Positions 20,383 through 29,505 are shown, numbered from the stretch's first letter. The stretch: 64,000 bases of DNA from an uncultured Muribaculum sp. (GCA_910589555.1 CAJUTE010000007.1:1-64000), one strand, 5' to 3'. Translations and numbers: made by a program. The notes: generated from the sequence alone by a model not told the origin.

Positions 20383-22275
20383 TTATAGTTGGTCGCACTC
20401 TTTGAGCCATAGAGCGGATGAGGCGTCGGAGGGCATGCGCCAGTCGCCGCGAGGAGAGAGGCACACGCTTCCCACTTTCGGTCCGTCGGGCAAACAGCTT
20501 CTTTTGAACTGTTGATTGAAGAAGCGGCGGAAGAATGTGCGAAGCCATTTTTTGATTGTTTCGTCATCGTATTTTCCCTCAAACGCTTTTTGGGCGAGGA
20601 AGTATATTCTTGACGGCGGAAATCCGTAGCGCAGCACATTATAAAGGAAGAAGTCGTGCAGCTCGTAGGGACCCACGAGGTCTTCGGTCTTCTGGGTGAT
20701 GTTGCCTTTGCTGTCGGCAGGGATCAGCTCAGGACTGATGGGGGTGTCGACGATGTCGAGCAGTGTGGTCCGCTCTTCGGGTGTGGCGGCATTTTCGGCA
20801 AACCATCTCACGAGGTATTTCACCAGCGTTTTCGGCACACCTGCATTCACGCCGTACATCGACATGTGGTCGCCGTTGTAGGTCGCCCATCCGAGGGCGA
20901 GTTCCGAGAGATCGCCTGTGCCGAGCACCATGCCCGACACCTGATTGGCTATATCCATCAATATCTGAGTGCGTTCGCGCGCCTGTGAATTTTCGTATGT
21001 GACATCGTGGTTGTCAATGTCGTGGTTTATGTCGCGGAAATGGAGTTTTACGGCATCGGCGATGGGAATCTCGCGGATTGTCACTCCAAGAGCTTTCATG
21101 AGAGAGATGGCGTTGTCGTAGGTGCGGTCGGTGGTGCCGAATCCGGGCATGGTTATTCCATGTATGCCTGTCCGGGGCAATCCGAGAATGTCGAATGTCC
21201 TTGCTGCCACGAGGATGGCGAGCGTGGAGTCGAGACCGCCGGAAATGCCTACCACGATGTTGCGGGTGTGTGTGGCTTCAAGGCGTTTGGCGAGTCCTGC
21301 CGCCTGGATGTTGACGATTTCTTCGCATCGTTCGTTGAGCAGCCCGTCGGTGGGGGGCACAAACGGATATGGATCGACGGTGCGGAACAGTTTATTGTCG
21401 TTGTTTTTCGCGACATTTATGCTTGTCGATGCGGCAACGGCGTTTTCACGCACGGCACAGTCGCCGAATGTGGTGATGTGCATTCGGTCGCGCTTTATAG
21501 CCATGATGTCGATGTCGGCAATCTCGTAGGTGGCTTTGCGGAGCCATCGGGGAGAGGCGCTGATGATTGATCCGTTTTCGGCGATGATTGCCTTGCCGTC
21601 GAAAACCAGGTCGGTGGATGATTCGCCATATCCGGCGCCTGAATACACATAAGCGGCGATGCATCGTGCCGACTGCTGTTTTATCAGTGAAGTGAGATAG
21701 TTGTATTTGCCGATGAGGTCATTGGATGCCGAAAGGTTGACTATGACCTGCGCGCCGGCAAGTGCCGCCATGGTCGACGGTGGCAGCGGAGCCCAAAGGT
21801 CTTCGCATATCTCAATGCCAACTTTCACTCCGTTTATCTCGATGAGCGTGGGTTGCAAGGAATCATCGACCGGAGCAGCTTGGAACCATCGTTTTTCGTA
21901 GAACTCATTGTAGGTGGGCAGGTATGTTTTCGGCACTACTGCTATTGTCTCGCCGTGAGCAAGTGCGATGGCGCAGTTGTAGACGCTGCCGTCAATAAGC
22001 TGCGGGGCTCCCACGATGATCGCGGTGTCAATCTCCTTGGTGAATTCGGCGAGCTTGCCCACTGCGGCATCAGCCGCTTCAAGCAGCGTGGTCTGGTGAA
22101 ACAGGTCGCCGCAGGTATAGGCGGTCACGCACAGTTCCGGAAACACGGCGAGCTCTACTCCGTGAGAGGCAAGTTCGCGTGCCATTGTCATGATTTGCTC
22201 CGTATTGTAGTCTACATCTGCGACATTTACGTGCGGCACAGCCGCCGCAACTCTGAAATAACCTTGTTTCATCAT
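20383..22275 (-). CDS. nadE: Glutamine-dependent NAD+ synthetase
   Basis: 630 residues using the ATG that gives MMKQGYFRVAAAVPHV; the next codon is also ATG. A TTG further upstream falls inside a promoter box and is rejected. The N-terminal nitrilase-type glutaminase has the triad E47, K116 and C157 (FPEL, VPKTY, EICED). The C-terminal ammonia-dependent synthetase has the ATP loop SGGLDST at 345-351. It converts nicotinate adenine dinucleotide, ATP and glutamine to NAD+. Length fits the family. It is a single gene here; nadC lies 28 kb away in the window. Confidence 0.96.
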   Translation of the reverse strand: MMKQGYFRVAAAVPHVNVADVDYNTEQIMTMARELASHGVELAVFPELCVTAYTCGDLFHQTTLLEAADAAVGKLAEFTKEIDTAIIVGAPQLIDGSVYNCAIALAHGETIAVVPKTYLPTYNEFYEKRWFQAAPVDDSLQPTLIEINGVKVGIEICEDLWAPLPPSTMAALAGAQVIVNLSASNDLIGKYNYLTSLIKQQSARCIAAYVYSGAGYGESSTDLVFDGKAIIAENGSIISASPRWLRKATYEIADIDIMAIKRDRMHITTFGDCAVRENAVAASTSINVAKNNDNKLFRTVDPYPFVPPTDGLLNERCEEIVNIQAAGLAKRLEATHTRNIVVGISGGLDSTLAILVAARTFDILGLPRTGIHGITMPGFGTTDRTYDNAISLMKALGVTIREIPIADAVKLHFRDINHDIDNHDVTYENSQARERTQILMDIANQVSGMVLGTGDLSELALGWATYNGDHMSMYGVNAGVPKTLVKYLVRWFAENAATPEERTTLLDIVDTPISPELIPADSKGNITQKTEDLVGPYELHDFFLYNVLRYGFPPSRIYFLAQKAFEGKYDDETIKKWLRTFFRRFFNQQFKRSCLPDGPKVGSVCLSPRGDWRMPSDASSALWLKECDQL

Positions 22276-22287
22276 CAATATTTTTTG

Positions 22288-22295
22288 CAAATATA
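22288..22295 (-). promoter_or_regulatory. Candidate -7 element of nadE
   Basis: Reverse strand TATATTTG matches TAnnTTTG and is followed within 12 bases by the nadE ATG, giving a leader of fewer than about 8 bases. Confidence 0.45.
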
Positions 22296-22354
22296 AACAA
22301 ATTTGAGGGAACTGAAAGGACTCTTTCCGCGTGAAAAAAAAATTAATGCGGAAA

Positions 22355-22386
22355 TTGGAGTTTTTTAAATAAAAAGCTTATCTTTG
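22355..22386 (+). promoter_or_regulatory. Promoter of the 22.6-kb barrel protein gene
   Basis: TTG at 22355-22357 and TATCTTTG at 22379-22386 are 21 bases apart, a full match to the Bacteroidota promoter layout. The predicted leader is about 185 bases long and contains a stable GC-rich hairpin (about 22446-22474, TTCCCCT paired with AGGGGAG). Confidence 0.65.
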
Positions 22387-22575
22387 TAATTTAAGAATAA
22401 TCATCATATTAATAGGATTTTATGCGGAGAATCAAGCCTTATCCTTTTCCCCTGCTGCTTTTTCGGAGGGGAGATGCTTCATTATAATGAGGGATTGCTA
22501 AATAAAGTGGATTTTCCGATAAAATTGCTGTTCTTATGTATTTAGTATGATAATAAACCTATATAAATAATCCGA

Positions 22576-23262
22576 ATGAAAAAGTATTTGATTTTAGCTA
22601 CCGTGGTATTTGTCTCGTGCTTATCTTCTTTCGCACAGAGTATCATATTGAACAATCCGGATAATAAGACCACTTTCGGAATACGCTTAAGCTATGACCA
22701 AGGTTGTGCCGGTAAGTACACTGTTGGTGATGTTGGTGCGAAAATGTTTAAAGCCGGCGAAGGCATGGAGCTCGCCGGGCTTTATGATATTCCGCTTGTG
22801 GCAAATCTCTATCTTGAGGCAGGCATGACGCTTTATTACAATACTTACACCATGAAAAACAAATATCTGGATGCTCTTGAGCACGAATTGGGCAGTGTGA
22901 GGATTTTTAAAATAAAAATGAAAAAGTTTGGCGTGCGTGTGCCGGTTATGGCAGGATATCATTTTGATATTATGAAAAATATGAAATTGTTTCTGTGCAC
23001 AGGTCCTGAATTGGAAATAGGAATTTATGGTAGAGAACAAATAGATGGGTATCCATTGGAAGGAAATGTCGATATATACGGCAGCAAGGGCAACATGAAA
23101 CGCTTCAATCTTTTGTGGGGAGTTGGCGGTGGCATCTCCTTCCGAAAATTCTACATCATGGTCAACGGAGGATTTGGTATGGTGAATATGCTGAAAGAAT
23201 CAGAGGCGAAAGTGCATGAAAATCATTTTTCAATGGGCTTTGGATTAAAATTCAATATCTGA
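22576..23262 (+). CDS. Outer-membrane beta-barrel (porin family) protein
   Basis: 228 residues. Signal peptide 1-21 (FVSCLSSFAQ) is followed by alternating amphipathic strands and aromatic-rich turns, ending in FSMGFGLKFNI, a typical C-terminal strand with a terminal hydrophobic residue of outer-membrane barrels. The repeated strands (LYLEAGMTLYYNTYTM, FGVRVPVMAGYHF, MKLFLCTGPELEIGIYG) suggest an eight-stranded barrel of the PorT/outer membrane protein beta-barrel family. No ligand can be given. It stands alone between nadE and rpmB with its own promoter and long leader. Confidence 0.8.
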   Translation: MKKYLILATVVFVSCLSSFAQSIILNNPDNKTTFGIRLSYDQGCAGKYTVGDVGAKMFKAGEGMELAGLYDIPLVANLYLEAGMTLYYNTYTMKNKYLDALEHELGSVRIFKIKMKKFGVRVPVMAGYHFDIMKNMKLFLCTGPELEIGIYGREQIDGYPLEGNVDIYGSKGNMKRFNLLWGVGGGISFRKFYIMVNGGFGMVNMLKESEAKVHENHFSMGFGLKFNI

Positions 23263-23351
23263 AATGCCGACCGTCAACATTGCCGGCGTCATGGATGATG
23301 CCGCTCTGAACCGGTGATGTTGAAAAAATCATTGAGAAAAGGAGAGGAAAA

Positions 23352-23383
23352 TTTGCGTAATTGGTGAAAAATTCGTTACTTTG
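23352..23383 (+). promoter_or_regulatory. Candidate rpmB operon promoter
   Basis: TTTG at 23352-23355 and TTACTTTG at 23376-23383 are 20 bases apart. The -7 element is one position off TAnnTTTG, but TTACTTTGC-type boxes are common upstream of Bacteroidota genes. The leader to rpmB would be about 125 bases. Confidence 0.5.
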
Positions 23384-23411
23384 CACAATGTTTTAAGGCT
23401 CATCCTGTAAA

Positions 23412-23438
23412 ATCGCTGAGAATGATGCACTTAGCGAT
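23412..23438 (+). promoter_or_regulatory. Stem-loop in the rpmB leader
   Basis: ATCGCTGAG (23412-23420) pairs with CTTAGCGAT (23430-23438), nine pairs including one G-U, around a 9-base loop AATGATGCA. It lies about 20-50 bases into the predicted leader of the ribosomal operon, where autoregulatory leaders of ribosomal proteins are often found. Function is inferred only from position. Confidence 0.4.
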
Positions 23439-23513
23439 GATATGAGAACTGAGATGGCGGCCTTACTACAGATAGTGTTAATTAGTAACCAACGTAAAGA
23501 TACAAAAACAGCC

Positions 23514-23777
23514 ATGTCAAAGATTTGTCAAATCACAGGCAAGAAAGCAATGGTAGGTAACAATGTGTCGCACTCAAAGCGCCGCACTAAACGTAAGTTT
23601 AACGTGAACCTATTTGAAAAGAAGTTCTACTGGGTAGAACAGGACGTTTGGATCCGTCTGACTATCTCAGCAGCCGGTCTTCGTATTATCAACAAACTCG
23701 GTTTGGATGCCGCAATGCAGCAGGCTGCTGAAAAGGGATTTTTAACCGGTAAAGATATTAAATTTTTAGACATATAA
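23514..23777 (+). CDS. rpmB: 50S ribosomal protein L28
   Basis: 87 residues starting at the ATG giving [21 protein letters not shown]. An in-frame start 72 bases earlier adds non-homologous residues. The sequence [19 protein letters not shown] and the C-terminal [11 protein letters not shown] are diagnostic of L28. Large-subunit protein near the E site. It is followed by rpmG after 6 bases. Confidence 0.97.
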   Translation: MSKICQITGKKAMVGNNVSHSKRRTKRKFNVNLFEKKFYWVEQDVWIRLTISAAGLRIINKLGLDAAMQQAAEKGFLTGKDIKFLDI

Positions 23778-23783
23778 CGAATT

Positions 23784-23972
23784 ATGGCAAAGAAAGCGAA
23801 AGGTAATAGAGTGCAGGTGATCCTTGAGTGCACTGAACACAAGGCAAGCGGTATGCCCGGTACATCTCGTTATATCACTACAAAGAACCGTAAGAATACA
23901 ACCGAGCGTCTTGAACTTAAGAAATACAACCCTATTCTTAAGCGTGTGACTGTTCATAAAGAAATCAAATAA
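23784..23972 (+). CDS. rpmG: 50S ribosomal protein L33
   Basis: 62 residues with [15 protein letters not shown] and [31 protein letters not shown], the L33 signature. Only one Cys is present, so this is a zinc-free form. It lies between rpmB and the DUF4295 gene in a tight cluster. Confidence 0.97.
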   Translation: MAKKAKGNRVQVILECTEHKASGMPGTSRYITTKNRKNTTERLELKKYNPILKRVTVHKEIK

Positions 23973-23984
23973 TACTCCTAAGAT

Positions 23985-24134
23985 ATGGCAAAGAAAACCG
24001 TAGCATCACTTCAGAAAGGTGAAGGACGTACTTATAGCAAGGTGATCAAGATGGAAAAATCACCTAAGACCGGTGCCTACTTCTTCAAAGAAGAAATGGT
24101 TCCCAACGATCAAGTAAAGAACGCGCTTAAATAA
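23985..24134 (+). CDS. DUF4295 small basic protein, probable ribosomal protein bL38
   Basis: 49 residues, starting MAKKTVASLQKGEGRTYSKV and ending NDQVKNALK. It is a short, Lys-rich protein 12 bases after rpmG. This L28-L33-DUF4295 order is conserved in Bacteroidota. The protein has been reported as a phylum-specific ribosomal protein in a Flavobacterium ribosome structure (bL38); I recall this without being able to check it, so the name is given as probable. Confidence 0.85.
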   Translation: MAKKTVASLQKGEGRTYSKVIKMEKSPKTGAYFFKEEMVPNDQVKNALK

Positions 24135-24151
24135 TTGAGCGTAATATCGAT

Positions 24152-24193
24152 AAAAGGTCAGGGCTTGAATTATTTTTCAAGCCCTGACCTTTT
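24152..24193 (+). terminator. Strong rho-independent terminator after rpmB-rpmG-DUF4295
   Basis: An 18-bp perfect stem (AAAAGGTCAGGGCTTGAA at 24152-24169 with its complement at 24176-24193) with a 6-base loop, followed by TTTATT. It ends the ribosomal operon. Confidence 0.92.
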
Positions 24194-24229
24194 TTATTGG
24201 ACTAATGGGAAAGGCTTAAATTTTATTGA

Positions 24230-24278
24230 GGGTGGGATAAAAAGTGGGTGAATTTTGATGCCGGCGGTGCTATCTTTG
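24230..24278 (+). promoter_or_regulatory. Promoter-like element upstream of pta, matching one at 51613
   Basis: TATCTTTG at 24271-24278 is a perfect -7 element. A 14-base block GGGTGGGATAAAAA begins 41 bases upstream, followed by nn-GGGT-n-AATT. The same blocks at the same spacing occur at 51613-51661. Transcription from here would give pta a leader of about 110 bases. Confidence 0.6.
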
Positions 24279-24354
24279 CACCGGGTTGAGGACGTAATAG
24301 TTTTCAGCTAATGAAAATTTAATAAATTTAAGCCTATTTGTTGGCAAAAAAGAG

Positions 24355-24362
24355 TAAATTTG
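24355..24362 (+). promoter_or_regulatory. Second candidate -7 element of pta
   Basis: TAAATTTG, a TAnnTTTG match, 36 bases before the pta ATG. No TTTG at the normal spacing, so it is weaker than the element at 24271. Confidence 0.35.
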
Positions 24363-24397
24363 CAATATTAAAAATCTACTTTAAACTTAAATCGAAA

Positions 24398-25414
24398 ATG
24401 GGACTATTTGAAAAATTGACCGCAAAAGCTAAGCAGCAACGCCAGCGTATCGTGTTGCCGGAAAGCACAGAACCTCGTACTCTTACCGCAGCCGACCGTA
24501 TTATCACGGAAGGTCTTGCCGATATAATCCTCATCGGTAACCCCGAAGAAATAGCCGAGGCGGCAAAGGAATTGGGCCTCACCAATATTTGCAAAGCCAA
24601 GATTGTGAATCCGGAAGATCCTGAGGTTATCGACACTTATGCTCCTATCTTCTATGAACTTCGCAAGAAGAAGGGCATTTCAATGGAGGATGCCATCAAG
24701 ACTACCAAGAATCCGCTTTACCTCGGATGTCTTATGATCAAGAACGGAGATGCCGACGGTCAGGTTGCCGGAGCTCTCAATACTACCGGAAACGTGCTTC
24801 GTGCCGCTTTCCAGGTGATTAAGACCAAGCCGGGCATTGAAGTTGTATCAGGCGCGTTTATCATGTTGTTGCCCGACGGATCACCTTTCGGACAGGATGA
24901 CCTCATGGTATTTGCCGATTGTGCCGTTCTTCCCGATCCGACCGCTAAAGAACTTGCACAGATCGCGCTTTCTACTGCCGACACAGCACGTGATATCGCT
25001 AACATCGAACCGCGTATCGCAATGTTGAGCTTCTCAACCAAGGGCAGCGCCAAGCATGAGCGTGTCGACAAGGTGATCGAGGCTGTCAAGCTTGTCAAGG
25101 AAGCTGATCCCGAATTGATGATTGACGGCGAACTTCAGACAGATGCCGCTATCGTGCCGAGCGTGGCTAAGAGCAAAGCTCCCGGAAGCAATGTTGCAGG
25201 TACTGCCGACGTGCTTGTGTTCCCGTCGCTTGAAGCTGGGAACATCGCCTACAAACTCGTGCAGCGTCTTGCCGGTGTTCAGGCTGTAGGTCCCGTTCTT
25301 CAGGGTCTTGCCGCTCCTGTCAACGACTTGTCACGCGGATGTTTCCCCGAAGATATCTACAAGACAGTGATCATCACTTGCAACCAGGCTATCGGAGCTA
25401 AATCACGCAAATAA
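24398..25414 (+). CDS. pta: Phosphate acetyltransferase
   Basis: 338 residues starting at MGLFEKLTAKAKQQRQRIVLPES; an in-frame ATG-less extension upstream to 24338 is Lys-rich and lies in the promoter region. It converts acetyl-CoA and phosphate to acetyl phosphate and CoA. Single PTA/PTB domain with GNPEEI near the N-terminus and VDKVIEAVKLVKE, AGTADVLVFPSLEAGNI and ARDIANIEPRIAMLSFSTKGSA, typical of the short class I enzyme without the N-terminal regulatory domains found in E. coli Pta. It is 25 bases upstream of ackA, making a fermentative acetate and ATP unit. Confidence 0.96.
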   Translation: MGLFEKLTAKAKQQRQRIVLPESTEPRTLTAADRIITEGLADIILIGNPEEIAEAAKELGLTNICKAKIVNPEDPEVIDTYAPIFYELRKKKGISMEDAIKTTKNPLYLGCLMIKNGDADGQVAGALNTTGNVLRAAFQVIKTKPGIEVVSGAFIMLLPDGSPFGQDDLMVFADCAVLPDPTAKELAQIALSTADTARDIANIEPRIAMLSFSTKGSAKHERVDKVIEAVKLVKEADPELMIDGELQTDAAIVPSVAKSKAPGSNVAGTADVLVFPSLEAGNIAYKLVQRLAGVQAVGPVLQGLAAPVNDLSRGCFPEDIYKTVIITCNQAIGAKSRK

Positions 25415-25439
25415 TCATAGACTTTAAATCGTAATCAAA

Positions 25440-26648
25440 ATGAATATTCTCGTTCTTAACTGCGGTAGCAGTTCTGTGAAATATAAACTTATTGACATTG
25501 ACAATAAGAATACTCTTGCCGAGGGTGGAGTGGAAAAAATCGGTTTGCCCGACTCATTCTTGAAGTTCCGTCTTCCCAACGGTGAGAAAAAGAGCATCGT
25601 TGAGCCTATTCCTGACCACAAGAAGGCAGTGAATGACATTCTCAATATTCTTATCGACCCCACTTACGGCTGCATCAAGAGCCTTAAGGAGATCAACGCT
25701 GTAGGTCATAGAGTGGTGCACGGCGGTGAGAAGTTCAACAAGAGTGTCAAGATCGACGATGAGGTGATCGAGAAGATCAAGGAGTGCTACGATGTGGCTC
25801 CTCTTCACAATCCGGCAAACATGACCGGTATCGACGCTATCACCGATTTGATGCCCGGCGTGCCTCAGGTTGCAGTGTTTGACACAGCATTCCATCAGAC
25901 CATGCCTGCCGAAGCCTATATGTATGCTCTTCCTTACGAAATGTATGAGAAATACGGCATCCGCCGTTACGGTTTCCACGGCACCAGCCACCGTTATGTG
26001 TCACGCCGCGTGTGTGATTTCCTCGGTGTTGACTACAATACTCAGAAGATCATCACTTGCCACATCGGCAACGGCGGTTCAATCACTGCCGTTAAGGATG
26101 GAAAGAGCATCGACACTTCAATGGGTCTAACTCCGGTAGAGGGTCTTATGATGGGTACCCGCGTGGGTGACGTTGATCCGGGCGCTCTCACATTCATCAT
26201 GGATAAGGAGCACCTTGACAGCAAGCAGCTGAGCAACCTCATCAACAAGAAGAGCGGCATCCTGGGAATATCAGGCGTATCTTCCGATATGCGTGACATC
26301 GATGCCGCTATCGAAGCAGGCAACGAGCGCGCAAGACTTGGTCTTGATATGTACATGTATCGCATCTTGAAGTATATCGGCGCTTATACCGCTGTGCTCA
26401 ACGGTGTGGACATTATCGTGTTCACCGGCGGTGTCGGCGAAAACCAGGAGAGTCTCCGCAAGTATATGTGTGACCACCTGTCATATCTTGGCGTCAAGAT
26501 TGACGATGAAGCCAACAAGTGTCATGGCGAGGAAAAAGTTATTTCCGCCGCTGACTCCAAGGTGAAGGTTGTAGTGATTCCTACTGATGAGGAATTCATG
26601 ATCGCCCGCGATACCGAAGCTATCGTGAACGGTCGCCAGCCCGAATAA
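25440..26648 (+). CDS. ackA: Acetate kinase
   Basis: 402 residues. Starts MNILVLNCGSSSVKYKL, with the N-terminal phosphate-binding segment NCGSSSVKY. Other signatures are HRVVHGG, GFHGTSHRY, CHIGNGGS and VFTGGVGEN. It makes acetate and ATP from acetyl phosphate and ADP. It lies 25 bases after pta, and ddh follows 22 bases later on the same strand. Confidence 0.97.
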   Translation: MNILVLNCGSSSVKYKLIDIDNKNTLAEGGVEKIGLPDSFLKFRLPNGEKKSIVEPIPDHKKAVNDILNILIDPTYGCIKSLKEINAVGHRVVHGGEKFNKSVKIDDEVIEKIKECYDVAPLHNPANMTGIDAITDLMPGVPQVAVFDTAFHQTMPAEAYMYALPYEMYEKYGIRRYGFHGTSHRYVSRRVCDFLGVDYNTQKIITCHIGNGGSITAVKDGKSIDTSMGLTPVEGLMMGTRVGDVDPGALTFIMDKEHLDSKQLSNLINKKSGILGISGVSSDMRDIDAAIEAGNERARLGLDMYMYRILKYIGAYTAVLNGVDIIVFTGGVGENQESLRKYMCDHLSYLGVKIDDEANKCHGEEKVISAADSKVKVVVIPTDEEFMIARDTEAIVNGRQPE

Positions 26649-26670
26649 AGGATTGTTTTTTAATAATTAT

Positions 26671-27567
26671 ATGAAGAAAATTAGAGCTGCCATAGTTGGA
26701 TATGGCAACATTGGAAAATTTGTACTTGACGCATTGATGCAGGCACCCGATTTTGAGGTTGCCGGCATCGTGCGCCGTAATCCGGCTGATGTTCCTGCTG
26801 AACTTGCTGGATTTAAAGTAGTAGCTGACACGCTTGAGCTTGAAAATGTTGATGTAGCTATTCTGTGTACGCCTACCCGTGAGGTTGAGAAACATGCATC
26901 CGTGCTCCTTTCGAAAGGTATCAACACGGTTGACAGTTTTGATATCCACACGAGTATCGTGGACTTGCGCCGTAATCTCGACGCTATCGCCAAAGAGCAT
27001 GGCACAGTCGCCATTATTTCGGCAGGTTGGGATCCGGGAAGTGATTCAATCGTGCGCGCATTGATGCAGGCTGCGGCTCCCAAGGGAATAACTTACACTA
27101 ATTTCGGTCCCGGCATGAGCATGGGCCACACAGTGGCGGTGAAGTCAAAACCCGGAGTTAAGAACGCGCTTTCAATGACTATTCCTCTCGGCACCGGCAT
27201 CCATCGCCGCATGGTGTATGTCGAGGTTGAGGAAGGACACAAGATTGAAGATATCGCCAAGGCGGTCAAGGAGGATCCTTACTTTGCAAGCGATGAGACT
27301 CATGTGTTTGCCGTTCCGTCGGTTGACGATATCAAGGACATGGGTCATGGTGTGAACATGGTGCGTAAGGGAGTGTCAGGCATTACCCAGAATCAGCGTT
27401 TTGAATTTAATATGTCGATCAACAATCCGGCATTGACCGCTCAGATTCTGGTGGGTGTTGCACGCGCATCGATGCTTCAGCGCCCCGGCGCCTACACAAT
27501 GATTGAAATCCCCGTGATCGATATGCTTCATGGCGATCGTGAGGAATTGGTACGTCATTTAGTATAA
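26671..27567 (+). CDS. ddh: meso-Diaminopimelate D-dehydrogenase
   Basis: 298 residues starting at MKKIRAAIVGYGNIGKFVLDAL. The upstream extension MFFNNY is not conserved. The Rossmann motif GYGNIG and the segments VAILCTPTREVEKHA, TVDSFDIH, SAGWDPGSDSIVRALMQ and NFGPGMSMGHTVAVK are diagnostic. It makes meso-DAP from tetrahydrodipicolinate, ammonia and NADPH in one step, giving peptidoglycan precursor and lysine precursor. It is co-directional with ackA and lgt. Confidence 0.95.
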   Translation: MKKIRAAIVGYGNIGKFVLDALMQAPDFEVAGIVRRNPADVPAELAGFKVVADTLELENVDVAILCTPTREVEKHASVLLSKGINTVDSFDIHTSIVDLRRNLDAIAKEHGTVAIISAGWDPGSDSIVRALMQAAAPKGITYTNFGPGMSMGHTVAVKSKPGVKNALSMTIPLGTGIHRRMVYVEVEEGHKIEDIAKAVKEDPYFASDETHVFAVPSVDDIKDMGHGVNMVRKGVSGITQNQRFEFNMSINNPALTAQILVGVARASMLQRPGAYTMIEIPVIDMLHGDREELVRHLV

Positions 27568-27576
27568 ATCTTAACG

Positions 27577-28437
27577 ATGCTTGATTTTATCACCTGGAAC
27601 GTCAGTCCCGAAATCTTTAGCGGCTTTTTGACCATACGTTGGTATGGGCTTATGTTTGCTATCGGTTTTCTTGTGGGCTATGAGATTGTCGCCAAAATGT
27701 TCAAACATGAGGGCGCTCCTGAGAAATGGCTCGGCATACTGCTCATATATGTAGTTGTCGCCACTATCGTCGGGGCGCGTCTCGGTCATGTGTTTTTCTA
27801 TGAATGGGACATCTATCGCGCCGACCCTGTTAAAATCCTGTATATATGGGAGGGTGGGCTCGCGAGTCATGGCGGCACCATAGCCATAATACTTGCCGTG
27901 ATTCTGTATTCCATTTTTGTGACTAAACGCAGCCCCCTGTGGACGTTTGACCGTCTTGTTGTTGCGATTGCTCTTGTAGGTGGATTGATACGTCTCGGTA
28001 ATCTGTTTAATTCGGAAATTTTCGGCACTGCTACCGACTTGCCCTGGGGATTCATGTTTGTGCGCTCCCGTGAGTGGCATGAACTCTATGAGGGGCAAGC
28101 CGTGCATCCTACTCAAATCTATGAAGCGCTATGCTACTTTGCTTTGTTTGGGTTGCTCATGTGGATGTATTGGAAGAAAAATGCTGAAGAGCGTCCCGGC
28201 TTGATTCTCGGGATATTCTTCATCGGCATATTCCTGCCACGTTTCCTTATCGAATTCATTAAGAATGATCAGGTGGCTCGAGAAGCGACCATGACATTGA
28301 ACATAGGTCAACAGTTGAGCATTCCTTTCATTTTGCTTGGAGTGTTGCTGATAATCTATGCGATGATTCGTCCGAAGCAGCATCTGAGTTTCCCTAATAA
28401 GTTTGCCGAGGAGATTCCCGACAGGTCACGGCGGTGA
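27577..28437 (+). CDS. lgt: Prolipoprotein diacylglyceryl transferase
   Basis: 286 residues, about seven membrane segments. Signatures: IRWYGLMFAIGFLVGY, GARLGHVFFY, the HGG motif in GLASHGGTIAI, and HPTQIYEA. It transfers diacylglycerol from phosphatidylglycerol to the lipobox cysteine of prolipoproteins in the inner membrane. It starts 9 bases after ddh. A terminator follows 28 bases after the stop. Confidence 0.95.
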   Translation: MLDFITWNVSPEIFSGFLTIRWYGLMFAIGFLVGYEIVAKMFKHEGAPEKWLGILLIYVVVATIVGARLGHVFFYEWDIYRADPVKILYIWEGGLASHGGTIAIILAVILYSIFVTKRSPLWTFDRLVVAIALVGGLIRLGNLFNSEIFGTATDLPWGFMFVRSREWHELYEGQAVHPTQIYEALCYFALFGLLMWMYWKKNAEERPGLILGIFFIGIFLPRFLIEFIKNDQVAREATMTLNIGQQLSIPFILLGVLLIIYAMIRPKQHLSFPNKFAEEIPDRSRR

Positions 28438-28465
28438 TCACATGGTGATATTTTCTATATTATAG

Positions 28466-28495
28466 AAGGAGAGCGGACCTCAATCCGCTCTCCTT
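28466..28495 (+). terminator. Terminator after lgt
   Basis: AAGGAGAGCGGA (28466-28477) pairs perfectly with TCCGCTCTCCTT (28484-28495), a 12-bp stem with a 6-base loop, followed by TAATTTTTG. It sits between convergent lgt and the esterase gene and may serve both. Confidence 0.85.
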
Positions 28496-28506
28496 TAATT
28501 TTTGTG

Positions 28507-29505
28507 TTATTTGTGCTGTTTAAACAGCCATTGGCGTACCGAAGTGATCTTGTAGGCATAGTCAAATGAATACATGTGGTCCATGCCGGTTATACCATCG
28601 GGAAGTACTGAGCCGGTTTCAAATTCAAAAATATTGACCGGCGCGCCTTTTTCAAGCATTGTTGCTGCAAGGTCATTTTGTCTTTGTTCGGGAAGCTTGG
28701 CGCTCCATTCGGCGAATGTGTATTGCACGCCGACTTTTTCAGCAGCCTCTTCGAGCGGTTTGAGGTTGGCATAGGCTTTGCCCTTTTCTCCGGCGATGAA
28801 GTATACGAATTTATGTTTTACAAGCTCAGGGAATGTGGATGTGTCCCAATGGCAGTCAACGAATATTGAAGCGGCAAATACATCGGGATATGCGGTGTTG
28901 TAATACATCGACATCATTCCTCCCATGGATTGCCCGGTGGTGTAGACGCGTTTAGCATCCACGCTATTGTTGGCGATCACATTTTTAAGAAGGTTCATCG
29001 CAGCATCGACTTCGTTGCTGTGTTCGTATTTGTCATTTACTGTCACGCCGGTAAACTGAGGAACCAACACGTAACATGGATTCTGCTTCTGCCATTCGTC
29101 AGTCGCCCATACAAGAGCTCCATATCCCTGAGTGAGTGGTGTGGTGACATTGTCGCCTACGGTCGAGGCGTCGGCAATGAATAGCACAATCGGATATTTC
29201 TTGCCGGCTTCGATATTTTGAGGTGTGAAAAGATTGTATTTCATATTCACGCCTGTAGCCTGGTCGGTGTATTCCAACTGTTTGAATTTCGGAGCAACAT
29301 CTTTTATCATTGCCTGTAGAGTCGAGTCATTTGATTTGTCGACTACCGGTCCTCGGAAATTTTTTCCGGCAGGACCGGCTTGCTGCTCGATCGAGTCATT
29401 GGATTCCTTGGATGCGGAAGAACTGTTGCCTCCGCAAGAATTGAAGAACGGGAGAGAACAAGCGACCATACAGGTCAAAATCGGGTTGATTTTTTTGAGT
29501 GTCAT
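28507..29505 (-). CDS. Esterase-like lipoprotein, alpha/beta hydrolase
   Basis: 332 residues. N-terminal signal with lipobox FFNSCGG places it in the envelope as a lipoprotein. The alpha/beta-hydrolase nucleophile is in GQSMGGMMS, with an oxyanion region ADASTVGDNV, and the acid/histidine are expected in FVDCHWDTS and GMDHMYSF. It resembles PHB-depolymerase-like or prolyl-oligopeptidase-type esterases; the substrate cannot be named. It faces lgt convergently and is followed at a distance by ugd. Confidence 0.85.
   Translation of the reverse strand: MTLKKINPILTCMVACSLPFFNSCGGNSSSASKESNDSIEQQAGPAGKNFRGPVVDKSNDSTLQAMIKDVAPKFKQLEYTDQATGVNMKYNLFTPQNIEAGKKYPIVLFIADASTVGDNVTTPLTQGYGALVWATDEWQKQNPCYVLVPQFTGVTVNDKYEHSNEVDAAMNLLKNVIANNSVDAKRVYTTGQSMGGMMSMYYNTAYPDVFAASIFVDCHWDTSTFPELVKHKFVYFIAGEKGKAYANLKPLEEAAEKVGVQYTFAEWSAKLPEQRQNDLAATMLEKGAPVNIFEFETGSVLPDGITGMDHMYSFDYAYKITSVRQWLFKQHK

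Noticed and set aside
23274..23323. Hairpin after the barrel protein, possible terminator
   Set aside because: TCAACAT/ATGTTGA arms pair but there are mismatches and the following bases are A-rich, so terminator function is not supported.
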